Source: Actinopolyspora halophila DSM 43834
Lineage (GTDB): Bacteria > Actinomycetota > Actinomycetes > Mycobacteriales > Pseudonocardiaceae
Assembly: GCF_000371785.1 (NCBI RefSeq)
Contig: NZ_AQUI01000002.1
Location: 4,823,352 to 4,887,351, forward strand
Direction of reading: 5' to 3'
DNA: 64,000 bases
The notes beneath the pieces are model-generated. The model was not told where the DNA came from. It saw only the letters and a program-made list of their open reading frames with translations, and ran no database searches. The position numbers and the translations under genes were made by a program. Positions 35,399 through 44,082 of the stretch are shown piece after piece. Each line of letters starts with the position of its first letter. The stretch's first letter is position 1.

Positions 35399-35520
35399 GT
35401 TCTCTCGTGGTGCTCTCGCGAGGAAGGCCCGACGTTGTGTAGGCCGCTACCCGATGTCGGGCCTGGCCGGAGCGAGAGCCCGCGAGAGGTTCCGCCACCC
35501 GCACCGCCACGCAAACCGCA
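35399..35520 (+). repeat. dispersed intergenic repeat A, copy 2
   Basis: Contains CCCGATGTCGGGCCTGGCC and the exact 20-base core AGCCCGCGAGAGGTTCCGCC at 35477-35496, shared with 57727-57746 and, inverted, 53820-53839. Its 5' part (TGCTCTCGCGAGGAAGGCCC) resembles the copy at 5318-5442. It is again between convergent genes. Confidence 0.75.
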
Positions 35521-35533
35521 CCGCCGAAAGAGC

Positions 35534-35959
35534 TCAAGAAAGGCGCACGAGGGCGTAGGCACCCCCGAGCACACCCTGCCCGGCGCACTTCGCGGTGAGG
35601 TTGAGCTTGGCCGTGCCCTCCTCCTCGTCGACGGAGGCGACCTTTCCGGACAGCTCCACCCGCGCGCCGTTCTCGTCGTCCGGCACCACGACCGGGCGAG
35701 TGAACCGGACACCGTGCTCGACGATCCGCCCCGGATCGCCCAGCCAGTCGGTGACCAGCCGAGTGGCGAGCGCCATGGTGAGCATTCCGTGGGCGATCAC
35801 GTCGGGCAGTCCCACCTCCTGCGCGAAGGCCCCGCTGTAGTGGATCGGGTTGAAGTCCCCGGAAGCTCCCGCGTAGCGCACCAGGTCACCCCTGGTGACC
35901 GAAATGCTCAGCTCCGGCAGCTGGTCACCCTTGCTCACCTGCGACAGTGTCGGCGTCAT
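35534..35959 (-). CDS. hadB: (3R)-hydroxyacyl-ACP dehydratase subunit HadB (MaoC hot-dog fold)
   Basis: A 141-residue catalytic subunit. The hydratase motif YAGASGDFNPIHYSG supplies Asp35 and His40. It works with HadA as a heterodimer that dehydrates 3-hydroxyacyl-ACP in type II fatty acid elongation. It overlaps hadA by ATGA. The hadC gene found next in mycobacteria is not present here, and the spacer after hadB contains repeats. Confidence 0.92.
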   Translation of the reverse strand: MTPTLSQVSKGDQLPELSISVTRGDLVRYAGASGDFNPIHYSGAFAQEVGLPDVIAHGMLTMALATRLVTDWLGDPGRIVEHGVRFTRPVVVPDDENGARVELSGKVASVDEEEGTAKLNLTAKCAGQGVLGGAYALVRLS

Positions 35960-36420
35960 GCCTCTTCTCCCTCCGCGGCGGTCCCCCTGGCCACCAGGGT
36001 GGACGTGGCCGTGCAGACGGGCTCGCCCTCCGCGGTGCCGATCTCGGCGCGCACCGTGAGGAAGTCGTTGCCCGCGCGGGCCTTGATGTCGTCCACGTGC
36101 ACGACGGTGACCAGCACGTCCCCGACCCGGATCGGCCGATGATGCCGGAAGGCCTGGTGCCCGTGCACCACCCGGCTGTAGTCCAGACCGAGCTGCTCGT
36201 CACCCACGACCACGTCCTGGGCGGTCATGGCCAACCGCATCGCGAACGTCGGCGGAGCGATCACGTCCGGGTAACCCGCGGATTTGGCCGATTCGGTGTC
36301 GCGGTACAGCGGCGAATCGTCCTTGACCGCGTCCGCGAACTCGCGGATCTTCTCCCTGGCGACCTCGTACGGACTGCTTGGCGGATACTCACGTCCGATG
36401 AAACCTTCGTCGAGCGGCAC
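35956..36420 (-). CDS. hadA: (3R)-hydroxyacyl-ACP dehydratase subunit HadA
   Basis: A 154-residue hot-dog fold protein (FAS1-like dehydratase N-terminal type). It opens MPLDEGFIGREYPPSSPYEV and shows KIREFADAVKDDSPLYRD, typical of HadA, which provides substrate binding but lacks the catalytic Asp/His of HadB. The GTG start and the ATGA overlap with hadB indicate an operon. It lies downstream of rpmG, separated by a terminator. Confidence 0.92.
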   Translation of the reverse strand: MPLDEGFIGREYPPSSPYEVAREKIREFADAVKDDSPLYRDTESAKSAGYPDVIAPPTFAMRLAMTAQDVVVGDEQLGLDYSRVVHGHQAFRHHRPIRVGDVLVTVVHVDDIKARAGNDFLTVRAEIGTAEGEPVCTATSTLVARGTAAEGEEA

Positions 36421-36444
36421 GCCGGGCAGACTATCGCAGTACGA

Positions 36445-36480
36445 GAAAAGACCCGCCCCGGCCGTGGCCGGAGCGGGTCT
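36445..36480 (-). terminator. rho-independent terminator of rpmG
   Basis: AGACCCGCTCCGGCC (minus strand, 36466-36480) pairs with GGCCGGGGCGGGTCT (36449-36463) with one mismatch. TTTTC follows. It lies between rpmG and hadA, so hadAB probably has its own promoter or depends on read-through. Confidence 0.8.
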
Positions 36481-36557
36481 TCTCGGGAAAGCCTCTTGTC
36501 AGTTCCACCCGGAGTGCCTCGTGGAGACATCCCGGACGGGGGCCCGCCGAACAGGTC

Positions 36558-36728
36558 TCAGCGGGTCTCCTTGTGCGCGCGGTGCGCGTTGCAACGCGGG
36601 CAGTGCTTCTTCAACGACATCCGGTCCGGGTCGTTGCGCCTGTTCTTCTTGGTGATGTAGTTGCGCTCCTTGCACTCTTCACACGCAAGAGTGATCTTGG
36701 GGCGAACATCGGTGGGCGTCTTAGCCAC
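36558..36728 (-). CDS. rpmG: 50S ribosomal protein L33 (zinc-binding type)
   Basis: A 56-residue protein with four cysteines in two CxxC pairs (C16/C19 in [11 protein letters not shown] and C43/C46 in HCPRCNAHR), so this is the zinc-binding (C+) paralogue. Such paralogues are often replaced by a Cys-free form under zinc limitation. The GTG at 36728 has AGAGAGG upstream. A longer frame through the tRNA is rejected. Confidence 0.96.
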   Translation of the reverse strand: MAKTPTDVRPKITLACEECKERNYITKKNRRNDPDRMSLKKHCPRCNAHRAHKETR

Positions 36729-36840
36729 GGGAGACCTCTCTTCTCGTGTCTGGAACCGGGCAATCGCGTTGTCCGGCGCGCTGTCCGGTTCACTCCACGT
36801 GGATACCGCCCCGGGCCGGGCGGCATCGCAGCCGCAGGAG

Positions 36841-36912
36841 TAGCGGTGGCCGGATTCGAACCGGCGACACAACGATTATGAGCCGTTTGCTCTGCCCCTG
36901 AGCTACACCGCC
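36841..36912 (-). tRNA. metT: tRNA-Met (CAT anticodon)
   Basis: Minus-strand cloverleaf: acceptor GGCGGTG pairs with CACCGCT (one G-T pair), the D arm has AGCTCAGGGGCAGAGC, the anticodon arm is ACGGCTCATAATCGT, and the T loop is GGTTCGAATCC. The first acceptor pair and context suggest an elongator type. No CCA is encoded. Confidence 0.93.
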
Positions 36913-37000
36913 TCGCGGACATTCCGCGCGGGTACACAGTGTACCCCTCACAAGACAGCCGCAGCACTCGGCATACCGAGTGCCGCGGCCTGCCCTGCAG

Positions 37001-37073
37001 AGCCCCAATACGGACTCGAACCGTAGACCTTCGCCTTACCATGGCGACGCTCTGCCGACTGAGCTATTGGGGC
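37001..37073 (-). tRNA. thrT: tRNA-Thr (GGT anticodon)
   Basis: Minus-strand cloverleaf: acceptor GCCCCAA pairs with TTGGGGC, the D arm has AGCTCAGTCGGCAGAGC, the anticodon arm TCGCCATGGTAAGGCGA carries GGT, and the T loop is GGTTCGAGTCC. It stands upstream of tRNA-Met and rpmG, as in mycobacteria. Confidence 0.94.
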
Positions 37074-37240
37074 GTGCCCTTGCGGAGCGACTACTACTCT
37101 ACACAACATCCACGCACCGCTTTCAACGGGGGCACCCTCCCGCGTATTCCCAGCTCATCGCCTCCGGAAAGGGGTTCGTCACCCGAGGGGGCGTCGCACC
37201 CCGGAAGTCTCCCGCCGGACCCCCGAGCGGAAAACACCAC

Positions 37241-39901
37241 TCAGTTCACCCGGAGGACCGTCTCCCCGGGCACGGCACCGCGCTCGTCCGGAGTCACCTT
37301 GCTCGTACGTGCCCACAACCACGCCTCGAACCGTTCCTCGGACAGGGGACGCGAGATCAGGTAGCCCTGCGCGGTGTCACAGTTCATCCCCACGAGCTGG
37401 TCCCGCGCGGCATCGTCCTCGACCCCCTCTGCCACCACGCTCAGCTCCAGGGAGTGCCCGAGTTCGACGATCGAGCGCACCACGGCCATATCGCTGAGAT
37501 CGGTTCCCATGCCGAGCACGAAGCTCTTGTCGATCTTGACCTCGTCTATGGGCAGCTGCCGCAGATAGGCCAGGGAGGAGTAGCCGGTGCCGAAGTCGTC
37601 CACCGCGAGCACGACCCCGAGAGCACGGAGCCTGCGCAGCACCGGCAGCGAACGGTCCGGGTCGGCCATGACGCTCGACTCGGTGAGTTCGAAGGTCAGC
37701 AGCCCGGGGGGAACCTCGTGGCGGTCGAAGGCCTCGCTCACGCGGTCGGGGAAGGTCTCGTCGGCCAGATTACGGACCGACAGATTCACCGCCACCGAGA
37801 GACGCAACCCACGGTCCAGCCAGCTCCTGATGCGGCCGAGCGCACGCTCCAGCACGAAAGAAGTGAGGGCATCCACCAGTCCGGTGGCTTCCACCACGGG
37901 AACGAACTCGTCCGGGGGCAGCCGCCCGTACTCCGGATGGGACCAGCGAACCAGCGCCTCGGACCCGACCACGTTCCTGCTCGGCAACGCGACCTTGGGC
38001 TGGTAGTGCACCTCTATCTGCCCGCACTCCAGCGCCTGCCGGAACTGGGTCACCAGCTGGAAACGCCGCAGGAAGATCTGCCCCATGCTCGGGACGTAGC
38101 CACGTACCCCGTCCTCGCCGTTGCGGGCCGCCCGGACGGCCACGTCGGCACGCTGCAGCAGCACGTCCACATCGCCTGCCGAGTCCTCCTCGGCCGGGAT
38201 CGAGGAGACGTACCCGGCCGCGGCCGTCGCCTCCACGACCAGCCTGTCCAGCGGGTAGGGCTCGGCGATGATCTCGCGCAGGGCTGTGGCGATCTCCGCC
38301 GCCTGCGCCTCCGTGTGCCCGTGCAACAGCACCGCGAACGAGTTGGCCTCCAACCGCGCGACGGGCACGTGTGAGCCGAGGTACTCGCGCATCCTCCTGC
38401 CCGCCGCGACGATCATCCGGTCACCCCAGGCGTAGCCGAGGGCCTCGCTGACCGTGGTGAGCAGTTCGAGGTCGACGCGCAACACCACGGCCGCGTCCTC
38501 GTGCAGGGCCTCGGCGGCCATCTCCCTGAAGCCGGTCCTGTTGAGCAGCCCCGTCAGCGGATCGTGGTAGGCGTCGTGTCGCAGCCTGGCCAACAACCTG
38601 CGGTTGTCCATCGCGGTGGCCAGATGGCTGGCCAAGGTGTGCAGCAGCCGGACGTCCGCCCGTCCGAAACCGCGCCAGCGACTCACCCTGTCGTGCACCT
38701 CGATACCCCCGAGCAGCTGGTTCGCCCCGCGCAGCGGGACCACCAGGGCCTCGTGGGCGCCTCTGGCGCGCAACGACCGGCGGATCTCCTCCGGGGCGTC
38801 GATCAACCGGAACGAGCGGACGTGCGTTCCGGGAAGCTGCAGCAGCGGGCACTCCCGCAGCAGTGCGGCGCCGTCGTCGGTCATCTCCCCCGGTTGCGCG
38901 GCCCCGGATACCAGGGTGCTCACCTCACCGCGCGGGTCCAGTGAGAGCCGCAGCACCACGCGGGTGGCGTTCAGCTGCTCGCGGATGCGTTCGGCCACGG
39001 GTTCCCACTCCTCGACCGAAACCTGCTCTCCGATGGCACTGACGGCCGGAGCGCCCGAATCGGACAGCGCGCGGGCCGCGTGCTGCCCGGAACGGGCCAC
39101 GCGCAGGCTCACGTCGCTGAGCGCCTCCAGGTCCCGTTGTTCCCGCAGCAGCCCGGAGTAGGCCCGGTACAGCGCGAGCACCCCGACCGCCAGCACGGTG
39201 ACCAGCGCCCACCCCCAGCGGGTGTTGGTCGCGAGTTCGTAGCCGACGAGGCCGATCGAGGTGTTGAGCAGCCCCACCACGAAGGTGCGACCGCCGAGCA
39301 GCAATCCGGCCGAGGCCCGCATCCCGTTGCCCAGCGCGTGCAGGGCCGCCACCGCGCAACCGCAGCTGATCAGCGAGGAGCTGACCGCGCCCACGCCGGC
39401 ACAGAACCACAGGGGCACGGTCGAGCCGAACAGGTCGTGGCAGCCTGCGGCCACCAGGAAGGGAACGGCGATCTCCCAGCACAGCACGCCCGCGTTGTAG
39501 GAGACGTGGGTGGCGGCCCGCTTACCGACCTGGACCGCGATCCCCGCCACGAGATTGGCGGCCAGCACCACCTCGAAGGGAGCCGTCAGCAACCCCAGCA
39601 GCAGCGGGATCTCGGTGAACGAGATCGTCCAGCCCACCCGTTTGGCGTCCACGTCTATCGTGAGCTGCTCGACCAGCAGAAAACCCGCAGCCAGCAACGG
39701 GCCGATGACCAGCAGGTCCGGGTCGTAGTGGAAGGGCAACGCCCACGCCGCGACCACGGCGACGAGAACTCCGGTCAACAGCACGGCCAGCGAGAAGCCG
39801 TTGAAGATGCGGCGTCGCCGCGGGGGCACTTCCGAGCGCACCGGAGGACGCGGGACCTCGGTGTCCACTGTCGCTCCCGAAGAGCGGTGATGCTCGATCA
39901 T
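37241..39901 (-). CDS. membrane-bound cyclic-di-GMP phosphodiesterase (GAF-GGDEF-EAL)
   Basis: An 886-residue protein. About seven hydrophobic helices (35-245) form a membrane sensor region. A GAF-like domain follows (about 290-440), then a GGDEF domain (about 455-600) whose signature reads RLEANSFAVLL instead of GGDEF, so cyclase activity is unlikely. The EAL domain (about 615-865) keeps EALVRW, a conserved Asn (VAVNLSVRNL), FELTESS, the DDFGTGYSSL loop, EVKIDKSF and AEGVED, so phosphodiesterase activity is expected. The ATG at 39901 is chosen because GGGAGGAG precedes it. Confidence 0.9.
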   Translation of the reverse strand: MIEHHRSSGATVDTEVPRPPVRSEVPPRRRRIFNGFSLAVLLTGVLVAVVAAWALPFHYDPDLLVIGPLLAAGFLLVEQLTIDVDAKRVGWTISFTEIPLLLGLLTAPFEVVLAANLVAGIAVQVGKRAATHVSYNAGVLCWEIAVPFLVAAGCHDLFGSTVPLWFCAGVGAVSSSLISCGCAVAALHALGNGMRASAGLLLGGRTFVVGLLNTSIGLVGYELATNTRWGWALVTVLAVGVLALYRAYSGLLREQRDLEALSDVSLRVARSGQHAARALSDSGAPAVSAIGEQVSVEEWEPVAERIREQLNATRVVLRLSLDPRGEVSTLVSGAAQPGEMTDDGAALLRECPLLQLPGTHVRSFRLIDAPEEIRRSLRARGAHEALVVPLRGANQLLGGIEVHDRVSRWRGFGRADVRLLHTLASHLATAMDNRRLLARLRHDAYHDPLTGLLNRTGFREMAAEALHEDAAVVLRVDLELLTTVSEALGYAWGDRMIVAAGRRMREYLGSHVPVARLEANSFAVLLHGHTEAQAAEIATALREIIAEPYPLDRLVVEATAAAGYVSSIPAEEDSAGDVDVLLQRADVAVRAARNGEDGVRGYVPSMGQIFLRRFQLVTQFRQALECGQIEVHYQPKVALPSRNVVGSEALVRWSHPEYGRLPPDEFVPVVEATGLVDALTSFVLERALGRIRSWLDRGLRLSVAVNLSVRNLADETFPDRVSEAFDRHEVPPGLLTFELTESSVMADPDRSLPVLRRLRALGVVLAVDDFGTGYSSLAYLRQLPIDEVKIDKSFVLGMGTDLSDMAVVRSIVELGHSLELSVVAEGVEDDAARDQLVGMNCDTAQGYLISRPLSEERFEAWLWARTSKVTPDERGAVPGETVLRVN

Positions 39902-40220
39902 CCACGCTCCTCCCACCAAGCGACCCGACGAGTCGCGCTACTCAGCGTCGATCGTGACGCACGACCACCCTGGTTGACCAGCTTCGGATTGGTGCCATCG
40001 TGGACGACACCCCAGAAAGATTACTAGAGGCGACCACTCGCCGTGTTCAAGCCTCGCCGCCCGGAACCGACCGCGAGAAAAGGTTTTCGCACGAATACAC
40101 CACGGGACCGAAACAGGAACGGGTAACGCAGAGCAACCACCGGCCACTGTGAACATTGACGCAACAACCCGAGAGGGCGAGCACGGTACGTGTCCCGTGA
40201 AAACTCGCCGTGATCGGCGG
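39902..40220. other. 319-base intergenic region
   Basis: Lies between the phosphodiesterase start and the hydrolase 3' end, and should hold the phosphodiesterase promoter. I see no gene, repeat or clear hairpin in it. Confidence 0.5.
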
Positions 40221-41204
40221 TCAGTGTGGAACCCGGAACTCCTCGAGGAAGTCGCGCACGGAACGGTCCAATTCGGCCAGTCCTGCCTCCTCGCTCGGCA
40301 GGTGACCGGAACGCACCAGCGAGACCGCTCTCTTCGGTGCGGCCAGCCTTTCGAAGAAGCGCTTCGAATGGATCCCCGGGGTCCAGCGGTCCTCCTCGGG
40401 ACGTGCCAGCAGCACCGGAGGTCCGGTGAACCGCTCGGGAACGACCGCGGGGCGCAGCCGCAGGTAGGAGCGGAACAGCTCCAGCGGGATCCTGCGCGCA
40501 CCACCCAACTCGTCGGATGCGAAGGCGGCGGCGAAACGCGCGTGGTTGGAGACCGCGGTGACGTCGAGCAACCACCGCAGCGGGACTTCGTGCATCGGCG
40601 GGACGAGCGGCACCCCGGCGAACACCCCGGACAGCAGCCCGGCCCCCGGATTCGCCGCCAGACCGTCACGCACCCCCGCCAGCCTCGGGTCGGCCAGCCC
40701 CGTGACGAGCAGGGCCGCGACACGACCGGGAACACGGGCGGCGACCTGATAGGCCAACCAACCGCCCGTCCCCACCCCGAACAGGACGACCGGCCTGGGG
40801 TCGCGGGCCCGCTCGGCGGCCAGCAGGTCGATCACGAAATCCACCCACTGCCGGTAGCCGACCACGAACCCGGCCGAACTCAACCCGTGTCCGGGAAGGT
40901 CCGGTGCCAGGTACTCCAGGTCCGCCAGCGCGGGCAGCCTGGAGTAGGAAGCCAGCATCCTCCCGTAACCACCGATACCGTGCAGCACCAGGAGCTTGGC
41001 GGGTGCGCCGTCCCTGCGGACGACGTCCAGGTGCACGGGCGCCCCCCGCCAGGACCACCACCGTTCCTCAGGAGCGTTGTCCGGGAGAACCCGCAGGCCT
41101 CCCGGGAAGAACTCCTGGTAGCGCGCCCAGTGCGAGCGCTGCTCGTAGCTGGGTGCGGCCTCGGGGCCGCTGACGGGAAATGTTGACCGCGAACCGGAAG
41201 ACAC
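40221..41204 (-). CDS. alpha/beta-hydrolase fold protein lacking the nucleophile serine
   Basis: A 327-residue protein from a GTG at 41204. The oxyanion region (LLVLHGIGGYGRML), APDLPGHGLSS, an acid-loop (RPEEDRWTPG) and the His (LVRSGHLPSEE) are present. The nucleophile elbow, normally GxSxG, reads GVGTG with Gly145 at the Ser position. Classical serine-hydrolase chemistry is therefore unlikely. The protein may be non-catalytic or use another mechanism. The start is uncertain: an ATG at 41234 would overlap the divergent oxidoreductase gene. Confidence 0.75.
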   Translation of the reverse strand: MSSGSRSTFPVSGPEAAPSYEQRSHWARYQEFFPGGLRVLPDNAPEERWWSWRGAPVHLDVVRRDGAPAKLLVLHGIGGYGRMLASYSRLPALADLEYLAPDLPGHGLSSAGFVVGYRQWVDFVIDLLAAERARDPRPVVLFGVGTGGWLAYQVAARVPGRVAALLVTGLADPRLAGVRDGLAANPGAGLLSGVFAGVPLVPPMHEVPLRWLLDVTAVSNHARFAAAFASDELGGARRIPLELFRSYLRLRPAVVPERFTGPPVLLARPEEDRWTPGIHSKRFFERLAAPKRAVSLVRSGHLPSEEAGLAELDRSVRDFLEEFRVPH

Positions 41205-41232
41205 ATCACGAACGTACGGAGCGAATCGCCAC

Positions 41233-41655
41233 ATGCGCATCGACCGACAGCAGGCAACGGGCCTGCTCGAACGGGCCCGGGTCGCGCGGTTGGCCACTGC
41301 GGGCCACGACGCGCGGCCCCATCTGGTTCCGGTGACCTTCGCCGTGGACCGCGGAACCGAGCGGATCGTCACCGCGGTGGATCACAAGCCCAAGACCACC
41401 ACCTCGCTGCGCAGGCTGCGCAACATCGAACAGAACCCGCAGGTCTCGGTGCTCGTCGACCACTACGAAGAGGACTGGGGAGCGCTGTGGTGGGTACGCG
41501 CCGACGGCACGGCCGATGTGACCGCCGCCGAACAACACCCGGAGCTCGTGCGGGCGCTGACCGACAAGTACGAGCAGTACGCCGACCACCCGCCGCGGGC
41601 GAGCCTGATCGTGATCGAGGTGCGGCGGATCACCGGCTGGTCGGCCGGCGAGTGA
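41233..41655 (+). CDS. PPOX-class, probably F420-dependent, oxidoreductase
   Basis: A 140-residue split-barrel flavin/deazaflavin-binding protein. Sequence features: ARVARLATAGHDARPHLVPV, a DHKPKTTTSLRRLRN segment that in this family contacts the cofactor phosphate, NPQVSVLVDHYEEDW and the C-terminal RITGWSAGE. It resembles the actinobacterial TIGR03668 type. It would reduce an unknown substrate with F420H2. It is divergent from the hydrolase, with a GGAG upstream of the ATG. Confidence 0.88.
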   Translation: MRIDRQQATGLLERARVARLATAGHDARPHLVPVTFAVDRGTERIVTAVDHKPKTTTSLRRLRNIEQNPQVSVLVDHYEEDWGALWWVRADGTADVTAAEQHPELVRALTDKYEQYADHPPRASLIVIEVRRITGWSAGE

Positions 41656-41685
41656 ACCGACCGCGAAGTCCGCCCGGACGAGAGA

Positions 41686-41732
41686 GCGCCCCGCGCTCGA
41701 CCGGCCTGGGGGTCACCGGGAGCGCGGGGCGC
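41686..41732. terminator. 13-base-pair hairpin between convergent genes
   Basis: GCGCCCCGCGCTC (41686-41698) pairs with GAGCGCGGGGCGC (41720-41732), separated by 21 bases. There is no T-tract. It lies 31 bases after the oxidoreductase stop and 60 before the 3' end of the opposite gene, so it may serve both. Confidence 0.6.
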
Positions 41733-41791
41733 GCCATCGACACTACGGACGGAGTGGAGCCACTGTCGAGTCCTTCGGAGAATGCCGACGC

Positions 41792-42055
41792 TCACTTTTC
41801 CGATTCCGGGCCGCTCCCCCGCGGACGCAACCGGATCGGTCGTTCCGCCGGATCGTCACCCACGCCCTCGCCCGCGTGCCTGTCGTCCTCCTTGGCGACG
41901 GCCACCCACTCGGCCCGCTCCAGCCGGTACTTGCCACCCGCCTCGAACAGGCCGTCCACCCCGGTCACCGCGTCTCCCCGGCTCTCGGAGCGGCGCGCCC
42001 AGGTCTCCCTGCGGGCTTGTCTGCGTCTGGCACGTTCGACACGATCGATGCTCAC
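41792..42055 (-). CDS. small conserved-looking hypothetical protein
   Basis: An 87-residue protein from a GTG start. The highly basic N-terminal helix (RVERARRRQARRETWARRSE) is followed by DGLFEAGGKYRLERAEWVAV and an acidic/basic tail. No family is recognised. Its compact size and codon bias suggest a real gene. It converges with the oxidoreductase across a hairpin. Confidence 0.55.
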   Translation of the reverse strand: MSIDRVERARRRQARRETWARRSESRGDAVTGVDGLFEAGGKYRLERAEWVAVAKEDDRHAGEGVGDDPAERPIRLRPRGSGPESEK

Positions 42056-42195
42056 CGCGCCATTCTAGGTACCGAGACGCCCCGCGGGACACGAAGCGGT
42101 GAGCCCGGTGCACCGCCCCCGGAAAACCGGTGAGAAACGTCACCACCGCCCCGCGCTCGTCCAGTCGTCCCGCGTCGGGTTCGTAGGGTTTCGGT

Positions 42196-42525
42196 GTGCA
42201 GCAGGATCCGTATCAAGTGCGGGTGTCGACCGACCGGCTGGGCCCGTTGGAACGGGCGCTGGACGTGGTCGACCGGCACGCCGAACTCAACCACCGCTAC
42301 CGCAAACTCATCCACGACTCACGGGAGATGCTCGCGGCCTCCGACGTCCGGCTGACACAGGCACGGGGCATGGCCAAGAAGCTCATGGTGCTCGTGCGTG
42401 CGGCGGGCGAGGGCTTCCGCGAGACGCTGTCACCCGAGCAACGTGCGGAGCTGGACGCCGGACTGACGCAAGCCGACGACCTCGTCTACGGCGACACCTC
42501 GGAACGCGACGCCCCGAAGCAGTGA
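42196..42525 (+). CDS. small hypothetical helical protein
   Basis: A 109-residue protein with a GTG start. Almost the whole sequence is predicted helical with coiled-coil character (RLGPLERALDVVDRHAELNH, LTQARGMAKKLMVLVRAAGE). No membrane segment or family is recognised. It is divergent from the 41792-42055 gene. Confidence 0.55.
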   Translation: MQQDPYQVRVSTDRLGPLERALDVVDRHAELNHRYRKLIHDSREMLAASDVRLTQARGMAKKLMVLVRAAGEGFRETLSPEQRAELDAGLTQADDLVYGDTSERDAPKQ

Positions 42526-42868
42526 GCACGGCCCGCGAACCCGCCCGGTGACCGGAACGCCCCTCCGGGCCGGGCACCGCGGGAACGGTCGAACGCGCGG
42601 CAGGCCCTCCGCGAGGCCGTGGTGACTCGACGCGGACGGCGCCGGAAGCTCGCCACCGGCGCCTCTCCCGCCGAGGTTTCCCCCGCGGAACGGCCCGCTC
42701 CGTCGACCGGGGCTCGGTCGCCCACGGCTCGGGGCCCCGGACACGGTGATCCGCCCGCCATTCGGAACCACCGGGTCCGGTCGCTACCCGGCCGGGGGCA
42801 CCCGCGGTGAGAGCGGCGGAAGGCTCCGCTGGAGCGAGTACCCCGACGACCGAAGCGGAAGGGCTCCG
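42526..42868. other. 343-base spacer between convergent genes
   Basis: A very GC-rich spacer between the small helical protein and cvnD. It lacks repeat A, a T-tracted terminator, or a plausible gene. Confidence 0.5.
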
Positions 42869-43474
42869 TCAGGCACTGCGGCCCGAGGCCACCCACTTGC
42901 TCATCGCGTACTCGACCAGCGAGATCAGCGCTTCCTTCGTCGATGCCTGATCCCGTGCGTCACAGCTGAGCAGGGGGACATCGGAGCCGACGGCGAGCGC
43001 CTCCCGCACCTCTTCGATGTTGTGCTGCAGCCTTCCGTCGAAGCAGTTCACCCCGATGACGTACGGAGTTCCCCGGTCCTCGAAGAAATCGATCGCGGAG
43101 AAGCAGTCCGCCAACCTGCGGGTGTCCACCAGCACGACGGCTCCGATCGCACCACGTACCAGGTCGTCCCACATGAACCAGAAACGCTGCTGGCCCGGAG
43201 TGCCGAACAGGTAGAGGATCAGGTCCTCGTCCAGCGACAACCGACCGAAGTCCATCGCCACCGTGGTGGAGTTCTTTCCCGGTGTGGCGGCCAGATCGTC
43301 GATTCCCTGGCTGGCCTCCGTCATGACCGCTTCCGTGGTGAGCGGGACGATCTCGGAAACCGAGCCGACGAAGGTCGTCTTACCCACCCCGAATCCACCC
43401 GCGACCACGATCTTGGCCGAACTTGTGGACGATTTTCCGGTCTGCTGGGGCGCCTTAAAGCCGGCGGAGTCCAC
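42869..43474 (-). CDS. cvnD: conservon ATP/GTP-binding protein CvnD
   Basis: A 201-residue small GTPase-like protein. The P-loop GGFGVGKTTF lies at 26-35, and the switch-like region includes DFGRLSLDEDLILYLFGTPG and QQRFWFMWDDL, followed by VVLVDTRRLADCF and VIGVNCFDGR. In conservons CvnD works with CvnA-C in a membrane-associated signalling complex reminiscent of eukaryotic G-protein systems. It overlaps cvnC by 20 bases. Confidence 0.94.
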   Translation of the reverse strand: MDSAGFKAPQQTGKSSTSSAKIVVAGGFGVGKTTFVGSVSEIVPLTTEAVMTEASQGIDDLAATPGKNSTTVAMDFGRLSLDEDLILYLFGTPGQQRFWFMWDDLVRGAIGAVVLVDTRRLADCFSAIDFFEDRGTPYVIGVNCFDGRLQHNIEEVREALAVGSDVPLLSCDARDQASTKEALISLVEYAMSKWVASGRSA

Positions 43475-44075
43475 TCAACACCCTTTCCATCAACATCATG
43501 TGCGGTTCACTGCCGCTGTCGGTCACGGTCTGATGGACGTCGACCAGCCCCTGTTCGGCCATGTCCGCCAACAGAACCTTGGCCACACCGAATGGCACAC
43601 CGAGCAGCGCCCCGACCTCGGCTACCGAACGGGGATGGCCGCACAGTTGCACCACTGATTGGTACTCCTGCCGCAACGGCGCCCCCGGACGGTAGTTCGC
43701 GCCGGTGGAAACCAGAGTCTCCAGTTCGAGTTCCACATTGGTCTTGGTCCTGCCCCCCGTCCACGCATACGAGCGAATGCTGGCCGCGGGCGTGTCCCCC
43801 GGGGCGACGTCCCCCGAATCCGCCCCCTCCCGAGGCGGGGCCGGGGAAGGGTCGGGAGCCGACCGTTCAGGGGGCCGCTGGGGCTCCTGTTGCGAACTGT
43901 CCGACTTCCGCTCCTCCTCCGAGCGGCGCTTCTTCCGACCGCGCTTGCTGCCGAAACTCAGCCCACTGTAGACGTCGGCGAAAGTCGCTTCGTCGAACTC
44001 CTGCCCGTCTTCCCGCCCGTACCGTCGCCCGGCTTCGTCCTCGGGACGTTCGCCATAGCCGGAATTCCTGCTCAT
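43455..44075 (-). CDS. cvnC: conservon DUF742 protein CvnC
   Basis: A 206-residue protein. A charged, Pro/Ser-rich N-terminal half precedes the DUF742 domain (about 95-206): SYAWTGGRTKTNVELELETL, a winged-helix-like section (HPRSVAEVGALLGVPFGVAK), and ERVLSGLRRL at the end. The ATG at 44075 (MSRNSGYG) is preferred, and an in-frame upstream extension overlaps cvnB. The N-terminal extension is longer than in typical DUF742 proteins. Confidence 0.92.
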   Translation of the reverse strand: MSRNSGYGERPEDEAGRRYGREDGQEFDEATFADVYSGLSFGSKRGRKKRRSEEERKSDSSQQEPQRPPERSAPDPSPAPPREGADSGDVAPGDTPAASIRSYAWTGGRTKTNVELELETLVSTGANYRPGAPLRQEYQSVVQLCGHPRSVAEVGALLGVPFGVAKVLLADMAEQGLVDVHQTVTDSGSEPHMMLMERVLSGLRRL

Positions 44076-44082
44076 GGTGGCC

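Noticed and set aside
41233-41372. Longer N-terminus for the alpha/beta-hydrolase overlapping the oxidoreductase gene
   Set aside because: The overlapping stretch is out-of-frame antisense of a well-supported gene and does not resemble hydrolase N-termini.
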